Shown here in pieces: positions 20,844-30,611 of a stretch of 64,000 nucleotides of DNA. Position numbers and translations under genes: made by a program. The stretch covers positions 1-64,000 of the forward strand of contig JANQJA010000013.1 of the NCBI GenBank assembly GCA_028281885.1. The letters run 5' to 3'. Under the pieces are notes generated by a model. The model saw only the letters and a program-made list of their open reading frames with translations, was not told the origin of the DNA and searched no databases. Numbering within the stretch: position 1 is the first letter of the stretch; every line of letters begins with the position of its first letter. This stretch comes from Pseudomonadales bacterium (lineage in GTDB: Bacteria > Pseudomonadota > Gammaproteobacteria > Pseudomonadales > Azotimanducaceae).

Positions 20844-22547
20844 ATGTATACCGACTACTTCGGGTTCAACGACGCGCCCTTCTCGATTGCGCCGAACCCG
20901 CATTACCTTTACCTGAGCGATCGCCACCGCGAGGCACTCGCGCACCTGCTCTATGGCATCAGCAGCGATGGCGGCTTCATCCTGCTCACCGGGGAGGTCG
21001 GTACAGGCAAGACCACCGTCTGCCGCTGCCTGCTGGAACAGATCCCCGATGATGTCGATACCGCCTTCATCCTGAACCCCAAACTCACCGCCGTGGAACT
21101 ACTGGCCACCGCCTGTGACGACCTGGGCGTCAGCTATCCGGCGGATGCCACCATCAAAACGCTGGTGGATCAGCTGAGTCGTTACCTGCTGGAATCACAT
21201 GACGCGGGTCGCAAGACGGTACTGATCATTGACGAGGCGCAGAATCTTTCCGTCGAGGTCCTGGAACAGCTGCGCCTGTTGACCAATCTCGAGACCAGCC
21301 AGCGGAAGCTGCTGCAGATTATCCTGCTGGGGCAGCCGGAGTTGCTCGACATGCTGGAGCAGCCGGCCTTGCGTCAACTCGCCCAGCGAATTACCGCGCG
21401 ATACCACCTTGAGCCTTTAAGTCATGACGAAGTGGCCAGCTACATCGCCCATCGACTGGAAGTGGCTGGCGGAAACCCGGCGCTGTTTTCCCGCGCGGCC
21501 GTCGCCCGCGTATTTCGTCTGAGCGGCGGGGTCCCGAGATTGGTGAACCTGATCTGCGATCGTGCGTTACTTGGCACCTATGCCAGCAATCGCCTGACCG
21601 TCGGCAGCAAAGTGATCAACCAGGCCGCGAAGGAAATCTTCGGCGCTTCCCGGACTGCTTCGACGCCCTGGATGCCCGCTGCCGTGGCCGCCGGCCTCGC
21701 TGTCGCCACCCTGTCCACCTGGTTGCTCATTGAGCGAAGTCCGCAACCACTACTGACCAATGCGCCGGAGCCAGTTACCGCGGCCGAACCCACCGTCGTT
21801 GCGACGCAGCCTCTACCGGTGACGCCGCCTCAGCCGGACATCGCCCCATCCAGCACCACTGACGAATTTACAGAGGCGGAGCCCATCGTCACCGCCAAGC
21901 TCATTGAATCCGACATCAACGAATTCACGACGCTGACCGCCGACCCGTTGATTGCCGTGGAAGGGGACACTTCTCGGGAGCAAGCATTGCGGCAGCTGCT
22001 CCGCATTTGGGTGGACGGCGCGACGGGCGTTGGTGAAGACGCCTGTGAAGCCGCCAACCGCGAAGGTCTCGGCTGTCTGAGCAAGCTGGGCAGCCTGAGG
22101 GATCTCGAATACTTGAACCTGCCGGCAGTCATCCAGCTCACAATTGCTGACTTGCCGCATTTCGTGACGCTGACGACGCTGGATGACAACACTGCGACGA
22201 TTGTCTCGAGTCATGGGCGTTACCGCATCACCCGGGCTGACCTGCTCAGCACCTGGGATGGTTACTACACGCTGCTGTGGCGTACGCCAACGAATTACCG
22301 TCAACTCGTCGCCGGCGATCGCGGCGACACGGTCCTGCAACTGTCACGTCAGCTGGCTCAGGCAAACGATATCGCCGATGCCCGGACTACCAGCGTATTC
22401 GACAGCAGCCTGGAACGACAGCTTAAACAGTTCCAGGTTTCGGTCGGGCTGGCCCCTGATGGCATTGCCGGCGCACACACCTGGATACGACTCAACGCGG
22501 CGAGCGGACTTGAACAGCCTACGTTAAGCGCGGGAGATCAGAACTGA
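20844..22547 (+). CDS. gspA: General secretion pathway ATPase, ExeA/GspA
   Basis: 567-aa protein. An N-terminal AAA+ domain starts MYTDYFGFNDAPFSIAPNPH, with Walker A GEVGTGKT (50-57) and Walker B TVLIIDEAQNL (about 124-134). A membrane helix lies near 272-293 (AVAAGLAVATLSTWLLIE). A periplasmic part ends in a peptidoglycan-binding domain (about 490-560, QLKQFQVSVGLAPDGIAG). ExeA with ExeB helps assemble the type II secretin through the cell wall. The stop overlaps the gspB start (TGATG). No gspC-N genes are in this window, so the secretion system, if present, is elsewhere. Confidence 0.92.
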   Translation: MYTDYFGFNDAPFSIAPNPHYLYLSDRHREALAHLLYGISSDGGFILLTGEVGTGKTTVCRCLLEQIPDDVDTAFILNPKLTAVELLATACDDLGVSYPADATIKTLVDQLSRYLLESHDAGRKTVLIIDEAQNLSVEVLEQLRLLTNLETSQRKLLQIILLGQPELLDMLEQPALRQLAQRITARYHLEPLSHDEVASYIAHRLEVAGGNPALFSRAAVARVFRLSGGVPRLVNLICDRALLGTYASNRLTVGSKVINQAAKEIFGASRTASTPWMPAAVAAGLAVATLSTWLLIERSPQPLLTNAPEPVTAAEPTVVATQPLPVTPPQPDIAPSSTTDEFTEAEPIVTAKLIESDINEFTTLTADPLIAVEGDTSREQALRQLLRIWVDGATGVGEDACEAANREGLGCLSKLGSLRDLEYLNLPAVIQLTIADLPHFVTLTTLDDNTATIVSSHGRYRITRADLLSTWDGYYTLLWRTPTNYRQLVAGDRGDTVLQLSRQLAQANDIADARTTSVFDSSLERQLKQFQVSVGLAPDGIAGAHTWIRLNAASGLEQPTLSAGDQN

Positions 22548-23131
22548 TGTCCTTTATCCTGGATGCACTGAACAAATCTGAACAGGAAAGGAAACGCCGA
22601 CTGACGGCGCCGAATCTCGACGTCCATCATCACCCCCGCCCGCCCGGACAATCGTCTCGTCTGCTGACCTGGTCGATTACCGTCGCCGCGATTCTGGCGC
22701 TGAACGCAGCGCTGGCATGGTGGTGGATCAACAAACCCGCATCAACGACGCCTGCCTCCGTCAGTACCGCGCAAGGTCAGACAGCAACGCGACCGCCAGC
22801 GCCACCGGCACCGCAAAGCGGTGAACTGATTACCCCCCAGGACTACTTCGGCGGCCGTTTCAGTGGCCAGGACGCCGCCAATACGACCATGACCCCGGAG
22901 GTTGTGCCACTCAGGCAGCTGCCACCTGCCATCAGGGACACATTGCCGCCGTTTGAATTTTATTCGCATATCTATGCGAGCGATGCGGCATTTCGGCGCA
23001 TCAACCTGAACGGCGTCAGCCTGCTGGAAGGAGATGCAATGGACGGCGGGTTGCTGGTCGATGAGATCACCGAAGATGGTGCGATATTCCTGTTCTCGGG
23101 ATATCGCTTTCGGGTCAAGGCATTTGACTAG
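22547..23131 (+). CDS. gspB: General secretion pathway protein B
   Basis: 194-aa partner of GspA. It has the signature N-terminus MSFILDALNKSEQERKRR, a membrane helix (about 39-61, SRLLTWSITVAAILALNAALA) and a Pro/Ala-rich linker. A C-terminal periplasmic domain contains SHIYASDAAFRRINLNG, GDAMDGGLLVDEITEDGAIF and FSGYRFRV, the PulB/ExeB-type fold. It would anchor the secretin-assembly complex. It is translationally coupled to gspA. Confidence 0.92.
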   Translation: MSFILDALNKSEQERKRRLTAPNLDVHHHPRPPGQSSRLLTWSITVAAILALNAALAWWWINKPASTTPASVSTAQGQTATRPPAPPAPQSGELITPQDYFGGRFSGQDAANTTMTPEVVPLRQLPPAIRDTLPPFEFYSHIYASDAAFRRINLNGVSLLEGDAMDGGLLVDEITEDGAIFLFSGYRFRVKAFD

Positions 23132-23135
23132 CGCG

Positions 23136-23876
23136 CTAGGGCGGCGACTGCACCTGGGTGCGAAGTTCCAGCAACTGCTGGTTGAGTCGCTGTCGGTACT
23201 GGTCAAATACGGCGACCGCTTCCTCAGCCTCTTTCATCTGACGTTCCAGCGTCGCAATCGCCCGGCGCTGGCTCTCGACGCCGTCGGCCTGATCCTGGAC
23301 CTGATTTCTGAGAATCGACATCTGGGTCACCATCTCTTCGTTGTCGGTACGAAGCGCATCGCGCAGGTCCGACATCTCTTCGGAGAATTTGTTGAAGTCC
23401 TGGGAGACCTGTGTCATTCGCGTCGATAGCTGCTTCAAGTCCCTGTCGAACTGGGTCTGGAGCTTTTCAATCGCCTCGGTGTTGTTGGCGATGTTCGGGC
23501 GATTGGTGCGATAACTGACACCCCAGAGCTTGTCGATCTCGGAGAAATGGTTCGCGATCTGCTCTTCCATGTCCTGAAACGCCCTCGAGGTCGTATCCCC
23601 GCTCAGCGATAGCCGCGCCCGGAGATCCTCGACATTCTGTTGCGCCTTGCTCAGCAGCTCGGTTGATTGCTCGAGCTGTTGTTGCACTTCCCAGAGCGCA
23701 TAACCTCCGACACCCATCATGATTGACAGCAGCACGATCACAAACACCAGCATGCCATTGAAGTTGCTTTGTCGTGGCATCTCCGAACGACCACTACGAC
23801 GATAGGAAGCGACCTCGTCCTTGCTGGGTTTGATCGCCGGGATCAGGTCGTCACCCTGTTTACCTCGCTCGCTCAT
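23136..23876 (-). CDS. Membrane-anchored coiled-coil protein, unknown function
   Basis: 246-aa protein with a charged cytoplasmic N-terminus, one membrane helix (about 41-62, GMLVFVIVLLSIMMGVGGYAL) and a long coiled coil to the end (QQQLEQSTELLSKAQQNVED, ESQRRAIATLERQMKEAEE). No enzymatic motif is seen. Proteins of this shape occur in many gammaproteobacteria as conserved hypotheticals. A scaffolding role in the periplasm is inference. ATG 23876 is preferred over GTG 23879. It converges on gspB with 4 nt between the stops. Confidence 0.75.
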   Translation of the reverse strand: MSERGKQGDDLIPAIKPSKDEVASYRRSGRSEMPRQSNFNGMLVFVIVLLSIMMGVGGYALWEVQQQLEQSTELLSKAQQNVEDLRARLSLSGDTTSRAFQDMEEQIANHFSEIDKLWGVSYRTNRPNIANNTEAIEKLQTQFDRDLKQLSTRMTQVSQDFNKFSEEMSDLRDALRTDNEEMVTQMSILRNQVQDQADGVESQRRAIATLERQMKEAEEAVAVFDQYRQRLNQQLLELRTQVQSPP

Positions 23877-23904
23877 CACACCCCCAAGTGTTTACCGAAA
23901 AACC

Positions 23905-23929
23905 AAAAAGGGCTCCCGCAGGAGCCCTT
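23905..23929 (-). terminator. Intrinsic terminator after the PuuD-like gene
   Basis: Perfect AGGGCTCC/GGAGCCCT stem with CGCA-type loop, followed on the - strand by TTTTT (23909-23905). It lies between the PuuD-like stop and the next - strand gene. Confidence 0.85.
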
Positions 23930-23952
23930 CTGGCATCCAAAAAACCGCTATT

Positions 23953-24624
23953 TTACAGCAGCGCAGTAACCCCATACAGGACAATCGTGAGCAGGATACC
24001 CATATGAATCACACCGGCAACGCTTGTGAGCGGACCCTGCTTGCCAAAGATGGCATTCAGCTCCAGGGCGAGAATAATCAGGAACACGATCACCAGCGCC
24101 GGCATGCTCGCATCGGCGACAAGACCCGACGGCATGTGTGCCGATGAGCCCATGAAGAACAGCATCGGCAACGAAAACAGTGTGTTGGTGCGCGAGGCAA
24201 GTGCCGCTTTCGGCGCCGCTGCCCCCGCTTCCGGCAGGGCTTCACCGCCCTGGGCGACCTGCGTCGCTGACGCAATCACAATCTTCTGGTTTGGCCAGAT
24301 GATCAACCAGACATTCAGGAACATCAGCGTACCGAGCACCGCGCCGATCACAATATCGAACGTCAGGATCTGGTGACGATAGGCAAGCAGGAGACAGCCT
24401 GAGAGGAAGGTAAACATTGCGGCCCAGCGAAACCACCATAGGGCGCGCGGTACCAGCTTCTGGATCGCACCGCTGCGATGATCGGCTTCAGCCTCCTTGA
24501 AATACTCCGCCTGCACGAAATTGAAGTAGTACAACAACCCGATCCAGGTGATACCTGCCACAAAGTGTAGCCAGCGGAACAGGAAATCCAGCCCGCCCAT
24601 AGTAAACAACGCAATATCGTCCAT
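23953..24624 (-). CDS. PuuD-like (urate hydroxylase N-terminal) membrane protein
   Basis: 223-aa inner-membrane protein with about six to seven helices. The N-terminus (FLFRWLHFVAGITWIGLLYYFNF) has the conserved His and Trp of the urate oxidase N-terminal domain seen in PuuD, and FRWAAMFTFLSGCLLL follows. It lacks the C-terminal cytochrome c domain that PuuD uses in urate oxidation, so purine degradation is not assured. It may be a truncated family type with another redox role. ATG 24624 follows GAGGGACTCCG. A terminator follows its stop. Confidence 0.75.
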   Translation of the reverse strand: MDDIALFTMGGLDFLFRWLHFVAGITWIGLLYYFNFVQAEYFKEAEADHRSGAIQKLVPRALWWFRWAAMFTFLSGCLLLAYRHQILTFDIVIGAVLGTLMFLNVWLIIWPNQKIVIASATQVAQGGEALPEAGAAAPKAALASRTNTLFSLPMLFFMGSSAHMPSGLVADASMPALVIVFLIILALELNAIFGKQGPLTSVAGVIHMGILLTIVLYGVTALL

Positions 24625-24855
24625 CGGAGTCCCTCATATCAGATGATTGTGATGACAGTTGCCTGGTAGCATGATGCCGCACTGCAAAATCAGCATCGAC
24701 AACTTAGCGGTCATGTTAGCACCGGTCCATTTGATTGACTATCAATCGCACCATTGTGGGTGCCTCGTGCGGCGCTTTCCAATAACCTGATCTGAGTCAG
24801 CACGCGTGATAATACGGACTGATATAAAGACAACCATGACAACAGGGAGAAACCC

Positions 24856-25353
24856 ATGAAACAGTGGACGCTTGTTTGCCTCACCATCTTGCTGTCCGGA
24901 TGCGCAGTGGATCGCGGCCACCTCGACGAGGCCGTTTCGATGTGCTGCAGGCCCGGCAACTACGAGACCTTCAGCGTCTACACCAATGACATCCCGGTCT
25001 TCCTGGAAGCGCTCATGGTGAATAGCTTCATGGTGGCGCTTGCAGCCCACGACGTGACTCCCGTCGACGAAGGCGGTGATTTGATCGTCAACCTGTCGTT
25101 TGAACAAATCAATTTGTCGCCGGATCGCACGCGTGACGATTTTGAAGAGCGGATCGCGTTCGGGGACGGGATGCGCTTTATCGCCCGAATTATGATTGAT
25201 ATCCGTGATCGCAGATCGGGCGAACCGGTCTTCAGCGGACACATCCAACGACTCCACGATGTCGGGGCAGGCGACTGGATGCATACCGGGCGCGCATCGT
25301 CCGCGATTCTGGAAAGCTTCAACCAGGTACTCGAAGGCTGGCCTGAACGCTAG
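24856..25353 (+). CDS. Putative outer-membrane or periplasmic lipoprotein
   Basis: 165-aa protein with a clear lipoprotein signal: MKQWTLVCLTILLSGCAVDR, lipobox L-L-S-G-C, Cys16. The mature domain begins with two cysteines (MCCRPGNYETF) and contains NDIPVFLEALMVNSFMVAL, GGDLIVNLSFEQIN and VFSGHIQRLHDVG. This strand pattern is seen in DUF4136-like lipoproteins, but I cannot name the family firmly. ATG is preceded by AGGGAGAAACCC. It ends just before a bidirectional terminator shared with groEL. Confidence 0.75.
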   Translation: MKQWTLVCLTILLSGCAVDRGHLDEAVSMCCRPGNYETFSVYTNDIPVFLEALMVNSFMVALAAHDVTPVDEGGDLIVNLSFEQINLSPDRTRDDFEERIAFGDGMRFIARIMIDIRDRRSGEPVFSGHIQRLHDVGAGDWMHTGRASSAILESFNQVLEGWPER

Positions 25354-25360
25354 CCGAAAT

Positions 25361-25393
25361 AAAAAAAAAGCCCCGCTTGGCGGGGCTTTTTTT
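25361..25393. terminator. Bidirectional terminator between the lipoprotein and groEL
   Basis: GCCCCGC/GCGGGGC stem with TTG loop, flanked by nine A on the left and seven T on the right. It works for the + strand lipoprotein and the - strand groESL transcript. Confidence 0.92.
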
Positions 25394-25413
25394 ATTACCT
25401 GGCTGTGCAGCGC

Positions 25414-27063
<1,650 letters not shown>

Positions 27064-27097
27064 TTAAATCTCCTCAAACTGGAAATGTGGATGTCGG

Positions 27098-27385
27098 TTA
27101 CTCAATGACGCCGAAAACTTCGCTTTCGGTCATAATGAGGAGTTCTTCGCCGTCGATCTTGACGGTGTTGCCGGCGTACTGGCCAAACAGGACCTTGTCG
27201 CCAACCTTGAGATCGACTGTCTGGACCGAGCCGTTATCCAGCTTCTTGCCAGGACCAACCGCCAGGATTTCGCCCTGGGACGGTTTTTCAGTAGCAGAAT
27301 CGGGAATGACAATCCCCCCGGCTGATTTCGTTTCTTCTTCCGTGCGGCGAACCACCACACGATCTTGCAATGGACGGATACTCAT
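27098..27385 (-). CDS. groS: Co-chaperonin GroES
   Basis: 95-aa GroES beginning [18 protein letters not shown], with the mobile loop [14 protein letters not shown] and the roof region. ATG 27385 follows GGGAGACCAGA. It is the first gene of groESL. A perfect CIRCE inverted repeat and an overlapping sigma-70/sigma-32-like promoter lie 125-180 nt upstream. Confidence 0.99.
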   Translation of the reverse strand: MSIRPLQDRVVVRRTEEETKSAGGIVIPDSATEKPSQGEILAVGPGKKLDNGSVQTVDLKVGDKVLFGQYAGNTVKIDGEELLIMTESEVFGVIE

Positions 27386-27509
27386 TCTGGTCTCCCATTC
27401 ATGGTGCGGTGCGTAACGCCGTCGCGTCGGGCACCGGTTCAACTGTCTTCACACCAACCTCGTGCACGCCCATTCACCAAAATCCAGCTGCCGGGCGCTG
27501 CCCCGAGGG

Positions 27510-27536
27510 TTAGCACTCTCCTCAAAGGAGTGCTAA
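27510..27536 (-). promoter_or_regulatory. CIRCE operator (HrcA-binding site)
   Basis: Perfect TTAGCACTC-N9-GAGTGCTAA inverted repeat, identical to the CIRCE consensus. HrcA binds it and represses chaperone genes until heat stress. Many gammaproteobacteria use sigma-32 only, so this species should also carry hrcA elsewhere. Confidence 0.96.
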
Positions 27537-27563
27537 TCATAGGGTCGAAATATTCAGTTTCAA
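27536..27563 (-). promoter_or_regulatory. groESL promoter (sigma-70, possibly also sigma-32)
   Basis: On the - strand TTGAAA (27563-27558), 16-bp spacer, TATGAT (27541-27536), immediately before CIRCE, so HrcA would block the start. The same bases read GTTGAAA-N13-CCCTAT, close to the sigma-32 pattern CTTGAAA/CCCCAT. Confidence 0.7.
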
Positions 27564-27603
27564 CCCGCCGCGGAAAAATTTTTGGTCAATTTTGGGCCGA
27601 TAT

Positions 27604-27630
27604 AAAAAGGCCGGGTACTGGACCCGGCCT
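27604..27630 (-). terminator. Intrinsic terminator of the TonB-receptor gene
   Basis: AGGCCGGGT/ACCCGGCCT stem followed on the - strand by TTTTT, 20 nt after the receptor stop codon. Confidence 0.88.
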
Positions 27631-27649
27631 GGATCTCCAGATCAGCGAT

Positions 27650-30073
27650 CTAGAAATTGCTACGCAGCGTCACGCCATAGGTGGGTGGCTCGGTAAAGCC
27701 GGCAATGATACTGCCGAGGCTTGAATTGAGCGGCGTCGTGGCATATTCCCGGTCGAAAACGTTCTTGCCCCAGACCGAGACGTCGATTTTCCCGTCCATA
27801 AAGGTGGCCCCCATACGGAGGTTCACGAGTGTTCGCGAGGGCAGGGTTTTGATCGGATCGTTTTCGGAACCATAGAATGTTTCGTCCCGATAGTCCGCAT
27901 CCAGTTGCGCATAGCCTGTCAGGCCTGGCGATATGTCCTGGGTAATGCGCGCCGTCACTGAGATTGAGTTCTCCGGTGTACCCTGGGCATTGCGATCCGT
28001 GTTGTCGCAGCCAATCATCTGCGGTGCATCCTGGCTGCCACAGGTGCCGCCCGGGAAGGAGTCATAGTAGGCGTCGACGTAGGCATAGGCCGCAGTCAGC
28101 GTCAGCCAGTCGGTCGGCGTCGCCATCGCTTCCAGCTCAAGCCCCTGGGACACCAACGCTGCCGCATTTCGGATCACGAAGGTATTGAGATCCGGGTCAA
28201 ACTGGTTGAGCTGAAGGTTGTCGAACTTGGTGTGGAACACGGTCGCATTGAGGCGAAGCCGCGCACCCAGCAGGTCAGACTTGACACCTGCTTCCCAGGA
28301 TTCTGATTCCTCCGCCCCGAAAGAATCGGGCAGCAGTGAAACCGGAATCGAAGGGTCATAGGTACCTGTCGTAAACAGCTGTGCCGAAGCAATCGCCCGG
28401 CTCTCCACCGTTAGCTGAAGCCGGCTGACGTTGGTGCCACCCGCCTTATAACCACGGCCATAAGAGAGGTAGGTCATGACAAGATCGGATGGGAAATAGG
28501 TCAGCTTGGCTGTCCCCGATACTGCGTCGTCATCGAACACGATGTTGTCACGCTGCACGGTGATCGGTGAGATCACATCGGTGACCGCAAGACCCGGCGC
28601 CAGGTTCGCATTACCGAAATCAGTGGATGCTTCTTTTGACTCGGAGTTGTAGCGCAGCCCCAGGGTCGCAACCAGTCTGTCGGTCAGGTCAAAGTCAAGC
28701 TGTCCGAAAGCGGCCCAGCTTGACTGGTTCTGGGTAGAGAAATCACGTGTGCCCGAACCTTCCGGCAATACGGATAGCGCACAGAACGGTGCAATCGATG
28801 CATGAGCGGCCGTCGGACAAATCGTCTGCGGCGCGACGCCAGGGATCAGGCCAAAAAACGCTGCCGTGTTCAGATCAAACGGCGCCAGTGTTTGAAAGAA
28901 GGTAGTGACCGCATTCGGACCAAGATCAATCGTCGAAAGCTGATCAAACTCTTGTTCGTAGTAGTGAACACCAGCCACCCACTCCAGACGAGCGGCACTG
29001 CCGTGCAGACGAAACTCCTGGCTGAATGACCACTGATCACCATCGATACTGGTCGTGCCGCCGTGGAACGTCGTGAAATCAGCGTCAACCGTTGTGTTCA
29101 GGTCAAACTCACGATACGCGGTCTGCGAGACAAAGGTCACGGTATCAAAGTCCCAGGTCAACTCGCCTGAAACGCCCCACTCATCAATCAGCGATACCGG
29201 ATCCTGATCGGTGATGTACTCGTCCTCATGAAAACTCGAGGCTGGCAATGCCGATGAATTTGACAGGAAGAACAGCTCTTGCGGTGCTCCTGTTTCGATA
29301 AAGACACCATTCGCACAACAGGCCTCATCCAGCTGCGACACGTCCGCAATCAAACGAAGGGAAATATCATCGGTCGGTGTGTAAAGAGCCTGGGCGCGAA
29401 ACTGGTATCGCTCACGCTCGTTGACCTCGGTGCCCAGGAACAGATTATCTACGTAACCTTCGCGTTGTGACACGCTGCCCGAAAACCGAGTGGCCAGAAC
29501 GTTGTCGATGACGGGAACGTTGACCGCCCCTCTCACTGTCACGTAATCGAGATTGCCGGCCTGGACCTCAGCCCAGCCGCCGAATTCCTGCTCCGGCGCT
29601 CGAGTCACGTACTGGATCGCACCAGTCACCGTATTACGGCCAAACAGTGTTCCCTGGGGACCCTTCAACACCTCGACCCTTTCCAGGTCAATCAGGTCAT
29701 TGATGGCCGATGTCTGACGAGACCGGTAGACACCATCGATGTAAACACCCACCCCGGATTCGAACGCCAGAGTACCACCGGTTGTACCCAATCCCCGGAT
29801 AAAGATGGTGGTGGTCACATTACTTGCCGCCGTACCGACACCAAGACCCGGCGTGTACTGCTGAAGTTCCAGCAGATCATCAATACCGGTTTCTTCAATA
29901 AAATCTCCCGAAAACGCCGACACGGCGATCGGCACTTCCTGCAATGACTCCTCCCGCTTTTGGGCGGTGACAATTATTTCTTCAATAACGGCCGCAGATA
30001 CTGCCTGCGGCATGACAAAAGACAACACAAGAACGAACGCCATGAGCGCTGTCCGATTTCCCCCTGAAATCAT
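27650..30073 (-). CDS. TonB-dependent outer-membrane receptor
   Basis: 807-aa receptor. It has a signal peptide (MISGGNRTALMAFVLVLSFV, cleaved after VSA), a TonB-box-like EEIIVTAQKR, a plug domain (about 45-155, with IFIRGLGTTGG, RVEVLKGPQGTLFGRN and GAIQYVT) and a 22-strand barrel ending in a terminal Phe. It belongs to the broad OMR type whose N-terminus reads VTAQKREESLQEVPIAVS, common in marine and catabolic gammaproteobacteria. It takes up an iron chelate, cobalamin or another large nutrient using TonB energy. Substrate unknown; no neighbouring uptake genes help. ATG 30073 follows AAAGAGGT. No cobalamin riboswitch is seen upstream. Confidence 0.92.
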   Translation of the reverse strand: MISGGNRTALMAFVLVLSFVMPQAVSAAVIEEIIVTAQKREESLQEVPIAVSAFSGDFIEETGIDDLLELQQYTPGLGVGTAASNVTTTIFIRGLGTTGGTLAFESGVGVYIDGVYRSRQTSAINDLIDLERVEVLKGPQGTLFGRNTVTGAIQYVTRAPEQEFGGWAEVQAGNLDYVTVRGAVNVPVIDNVLATRFSGSVSQREGYVDNLFLGTEVNERERYQFRAQALYTPTDDISLRLIADVSQLDEACCANGVFIETGAPQELFFLSNSSALPASSFHEDEYITDQDPVSLIDEWGVSGELTWDFDTVTFVSQTAYREFDLNTTVDADFTTFHGGTTSIDGDQWSFSQEFRLHGSAARLEWVAGVHYYEQEFDQLSTIDLGPNAVTTFFQTLAPFDLNTAAFFGLIPGVAPQTICPTAAHASIAPFCALSVLPEGSGTRDFSTQNQSSWAAFGQLDFDLTDRLVATLGLRYNSESKEASTDFGNANLAPGLAVTDVISPITVQRDNIVFDDDAVSGTAKLTYFPSDLVMTYLSYGRGYKAGGTNVSRLQLTVESRAIASAQLFTTGTYDPSIPVSLLPDSFGAEESESWEAGVKSDLLGARLRLNATVFHTKFDNLQLNQFDPDLNTFVIRNAAALVSQGLELEAMATPTDWLTLTAAYAYVDAYYDSFPGGTCGSQDAPQMIGCDNTDRNAQGTPENSISVTARITQDISPGLTGYAQLDADYRDETFYGSENDPIKTLPSRTLVNLRMGATFMDGKIDVSVWGKNVFDREYATTPLNSSLGSIIAGFTEPPTYGVTLRSNF

Positions 30074-30296
30074 GTAGTACCTCTTTAAGTTGTTACTTCG
30101 CACAAATCGACGCAGTCAATCTGGACCCTGTCGATTACTTCTGTGTCCCCCTCCGGTCACATACAATCACCCAGGCACTTTTGGCATACCGAGGTAGCTA
30201 TCGGCGAGGCGTCCCACACATGGTTAGCGCGGGACAGCGCAGAATATCCGGTTCAGCTATCACGCTCAAGATATTTGTTGTTGTACCAATAACTTT

Positions 30297-30611
30297 ATGG
30301 ATATACCGACAGAATCAGCGCCTTCCCGTCATGAGCGAATCTGGCAGGTCGTCGCTGCTATTCCACACGGCAAGGTTGCGACCTACGGTCAGGTGGCATC
30401 GCTGGCAGGCATGCCCAACCAGGCCCGGCTGGTGGGCAGGGTATTGTCCCGGCTGCCAGCGGGAACACAACTGCCCTGGCACCGGGTTCTCAACGCCGCC
30501 GGTCGTATTTCCAATCCCAACGCGGTGCGGCAACAGGAAAGACTCGCAGAAGAAGGACTGACCTTCGTCCAGGGTCGACTGAATCTGAAGGAATGTCAGT
30601 GGCAACCCTGA
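30297..30611 (+). CDS. atl: Alkyltransferase-like protein (ATL, MGMT fold)
   Basis: 104-aa protein of the MGMT DNA-binding domain type. The active-site motif, PCHR in true O6-alkylguanine methyltransferases, is here P-W-H-R (60-63), so it cannot accept an alkyl group. ATL proteins bind O6-alkylguanine, flip it out and hand the lesion to nucleotide excision repair. The helix-turn-helix region (ATYGQVASLAGMPNQARLVG) and Arg finger are intact. It overlaps the downstream DUF2723 gene by 19 bp. ATG 30297 agrees with the family start. Confidence 0.92.
   Translation: MDIPTESAPSRHERIWQVVAAIPHGKVATYGQVASLAGMPNQARLVGRVLSRLPAGTQLPWHRVLNAAGRISNPNAVRQQERLAEEGLTFVQGRLNLKECQWQP

Noticed and set aside
20042-21052. 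336-codon + strand frame across the DASS transporter and gspA
   Set aside because: It lies out of frame within two genes with strong family evidence and crosses their intergenic gap without any start signal.
30074-30180. Cobalamin riboswitch ahead of the TonB-dependent receptor
   Set aside because: The leader before ATG 30073 is too short and lacks the conserved B12-box sequence.
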